From JBDTMC01 sp039934475 (GTDB taxonomy: Bacteria; Acidobacteriota; Terriglobia; Bryobacterales; Bryobacteraceae): a stretch of 28,489 nucleotides of DNA. Below, piece after piece: positions 27,111 to 28,489 of this stretch. The stretch's first letter is position 1, and each line of letters opens with the position of its first letter. Below the pieces are notes generated by a model. It saw nothing but the letters and a program-made list of their open reading frames with translations, did not search any database and had not been told where the DNA came from. The translations under genes and the position numbers were made by a program. Location of the stretch: contig JBDTMC010000039.1 in the NCBI GenBank assembly GCA_039934475.1, positions 1-28,489 on the forward strand, read 5' to 3'.

Positions 27111-28489
27111 CTAATGCACCGCGACGGTGATCCCGTCCTGGCTCGACCCGCTGCCTACCGTCACCTTCACGGGCACGTTGTCACCTGGAGTTACTCCATT
27201 CGGCACTCTTGCATTGATTTGGAATAACCCGGGGATGGCGTACGGTGCGGCGCCGGCATACTCCACCGTCGCGGGTAGCCCTCCAATGGATACTGAGACC
27301 GCCGCCAATGGCTTGGGCAGAACGTCGATCGCCGGCCGCGCGTCTACTCCCGGAGGGTCCGTCAAGCCCTCGCCGGTGCCCCACAGAATCACCACCGATC
27401 CGGGTTTTGCCGGTTTCCCCGGAGAGTTTCTCGTCACGTTGTCTTCGTTCAGAATCGCGCCTTGGCCTTTTCCCGTAAAGTCGGAAGAAAACAGGCCCGG
27501 CGCCGTCGCGGCCACTGGCACTTCCACTGCGTCGGAACGCACTCCCTGATACTCAACCTGCAAATGGGTGGTGGGTTGGCTGGCTCCAAAATAAGGCACA
27601 ATCGCCGAACACTGCGTCGCCGAAGCATAAACCATCGGGGCAGGCACGCCGTCAAAGAGAATCCGAACGCTGCCCGACACGGTACTCACCGTGCCATTGG
27701 CTTCCACGCTCAGTCCCGTCAGCGTGGCCGGACCTATGCCGGTTCCCCACACCACCACCATCTGGCCCGGCGCGATGGTCTGGGAATAGGAAGCGGCGTT
27801 GGTCACCGCGGCAATCGATGGCTTTGCCACCGGCAGGCTGGCCGGCGGGATCACCAGCATGGTCATGGAATTTGGCGGAAACGTCAGCGTCAGATTGTTG
27901 CCGTTTACTCCTGCATCCGGCTGCGCCACAATCGCAGTCAGGTTGGCGCCACTGTAGCGCCAAACTTTGGCGCTACCTGCTGCCGCGAAGTTCCCTAAGC
28001 TCACTGTCGAAGTTAAATCGCCGTTCGTCTTGTTGATCACTACGGCCGTCAAGTTCAGATCGCTCCGCAGCGCCGCATATACCGACAGCTTGCTTTGGTC
28101 CGCGCTTGCAGTCTGCACCCCGTTGTCGCCAAATGCGCCGCCTGTGCCGTCATAATTGCGATAGAACTTAAAGGCGAGCGCCACCGGGTCAGTCGCCCGG
28201 GGCGGTCCCCACAAGGTGGCTGCGTCAAGACCCTCGCGACCGAAAATGCCCAGCAGTTCCGCCTGCGCCAGAGCACCGTTGATTGTGCCCTGGCCGTGCC
28301 ATTGATACTCCGTGATGGCGATCTTAGTCCCCGGATAATACTGCGCCACCATCTGCTTCAACCGCGGAATGAACATCGGCGCGATGGGAGCACCGTTATT
28401 ATCCGGGTCCTTCAGCCAATAGTCGTTGCTGACGACGTAGCTGGGATCCCACATCACGCGCGTCGAATCCAGTCGGAGAGGAACGCGCC
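27111..28489 (-). CDS. GH44-like endoglucanase with TIGR03437 (Solibacter C-terminal) domain, 5' end beyond the window
   Basis: Secreted polysaccharide hydrolase, C-terminal 459 residues only. The frame is open to the right edge (RLDSTRVMWDPSYV precedes and contains the in-window ATG), so the true start and signal peptide lie outside. The first part matches family 44 endoglucanases: TKIAITEYQWHGQGTI carries the probable nucleophile Glu (TEY), then ALAQAELLGIFGREGLDAATLW and a beta-sandwich end (LTLTFPPNSMTMLVI). The second part (from about residue 235) is the TIGR03437 module: VTNAASYSQTIAPGQMVVVWG, APMVYASATQCSAIVPY, VILWGTGEGLTDPPG, PYAIPGLFQINARVP. This module is almost restricted to Solibacter-like Acidobacteriota. 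Activity on cellulose or xyloglucan is inferred from the family. Confidence 0.85.
   Translation of the reverse strand, partial: RVPLRLDSTRVMWDPSYVVSNDYWLKDPDNNGAPIAPMFIPRLKQMVAQYYPGTKIAITEYQWHGQGTINGALAQAELLGIFGREGLDAATLWGPPRATDPVALAFKFYRNYDGTGGAFGDNGVQTASADQSKLSVYAALRSDLNLTAVVINKTNGDLTSTVSLGNFAAAGSAKVWRYSGANLTAIVAQPDAGVNGNNLTLTFPPNSMTMLVIPPASLPVAKPSIAAVTNAASYSQTIAPGQMVVVWGTGIGPATLTGLSVEANGTVSTVSGSVRILFDGVPAPMVYASATQCSAIVPYFGASQPTTHLQVEYQGVRSDAVEVPVAATAPGLFSSDFTGKGQGAILNEDNVTRNSPGKPAKPGSVVILWGTGEGLTDPPGVDARPAIDVLPKPLAAVSVSIGGLPATVEYAGAAPYAIPGLFQINARVPNGVTPGDNVPVKVTVGSGSSQDGITVAVH

Overview
This 28.5 kb window is GC-rich chromosomal DNA of an Acidobacteriota member, most likely near Solibacter/Bryobacter. 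The best lineage marker is the C-terminal domain of the right-edge protein, which matches the 'Solibacter C-terminal' family (TIGR03437). Other support comes from the mix of secreted glycosidases, SpoIIE-type phosphatases with large membrane sensors, and a carboxypeptidase-regulatory-like small protein. No phage, IS or CRISPR was seen.

Layout. 1-7 kb is housekeeping: NAD(P)HX repair enzyme (cut by the left edge), TsaE, a long-chain acyl-CoA ligase, an inositol-monophosphatase-family enzyme, a sugar-nucleotide epimerase-like SDR, a classical SDR and a DUF72 protein. 7-8.4 kb holds a secreted zinc-dependent phospholipase-C-like protein and a deleted DUF488 remnant. 8.47-10.6 kb is a cobalt-type nitrile hydratase operon (alpha, beta, accessory protein, 2Fe-2S ferredoxin-like protein). 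10.6-12.9 kb has a secreted GH51 arabinofuranosidase and a secreted metallo-beta-lactamase-fold protein. 12.9-20.8 kb is a partner-switching cassette: three SpoIIE/PP2C phosphatases (one with GAF domains, two with polytopic membrane sensors), one STAS antagonist, one RsbW-type kinase, then a small membrane protein. 20.9-22.5 kb is a two-gene minus-strand unit (FAH-family hydrolase, atypical SDR). 22.6-23.25 kb is a frameshifted pseudogene. 26.1-28.5 kb has a secreted beta-propeller and a GH44-like endoglucanase running off the right edge.

The most interesting part is 23.25-26.12 kb, an RNA-rich island around a Ro60/TROVE protein gene. Directly downstream of Ro60 I find two tandem Y RNAs sharing CGAATGC...CCTTGTCG. 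The first is a bare 71-nt hairpin. The second is a YrlA-type RNA whose head is a circularly permuted tRNA mimic: T-arm, then a closed acceptor-like stem, then D-arm. Upstream of Ro60 lie a terminator-bounded candidate small RNA, a GAF-like minus-strand gene, a tRNA-Cys-like RNA with GCA anticodon, U73 and encoded CCA but a broken D-stem, and a leaderless 22-codon ORF ending in GCCRCL behind a good sigma-70 promoter. The Ro60/Y RNA pairing is known biology. The tandem minimal Y RNA and the Cys-leader/tRNA-Cys-like pair look less familiar and deserve follow-up.

A recurrent regulatory theme is a TANNNT -10 box only 6-8 nt before the start codon, which implies leaderless mRNAs for several genes. 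All calls come from reading the sequence; no search or folding program was run.
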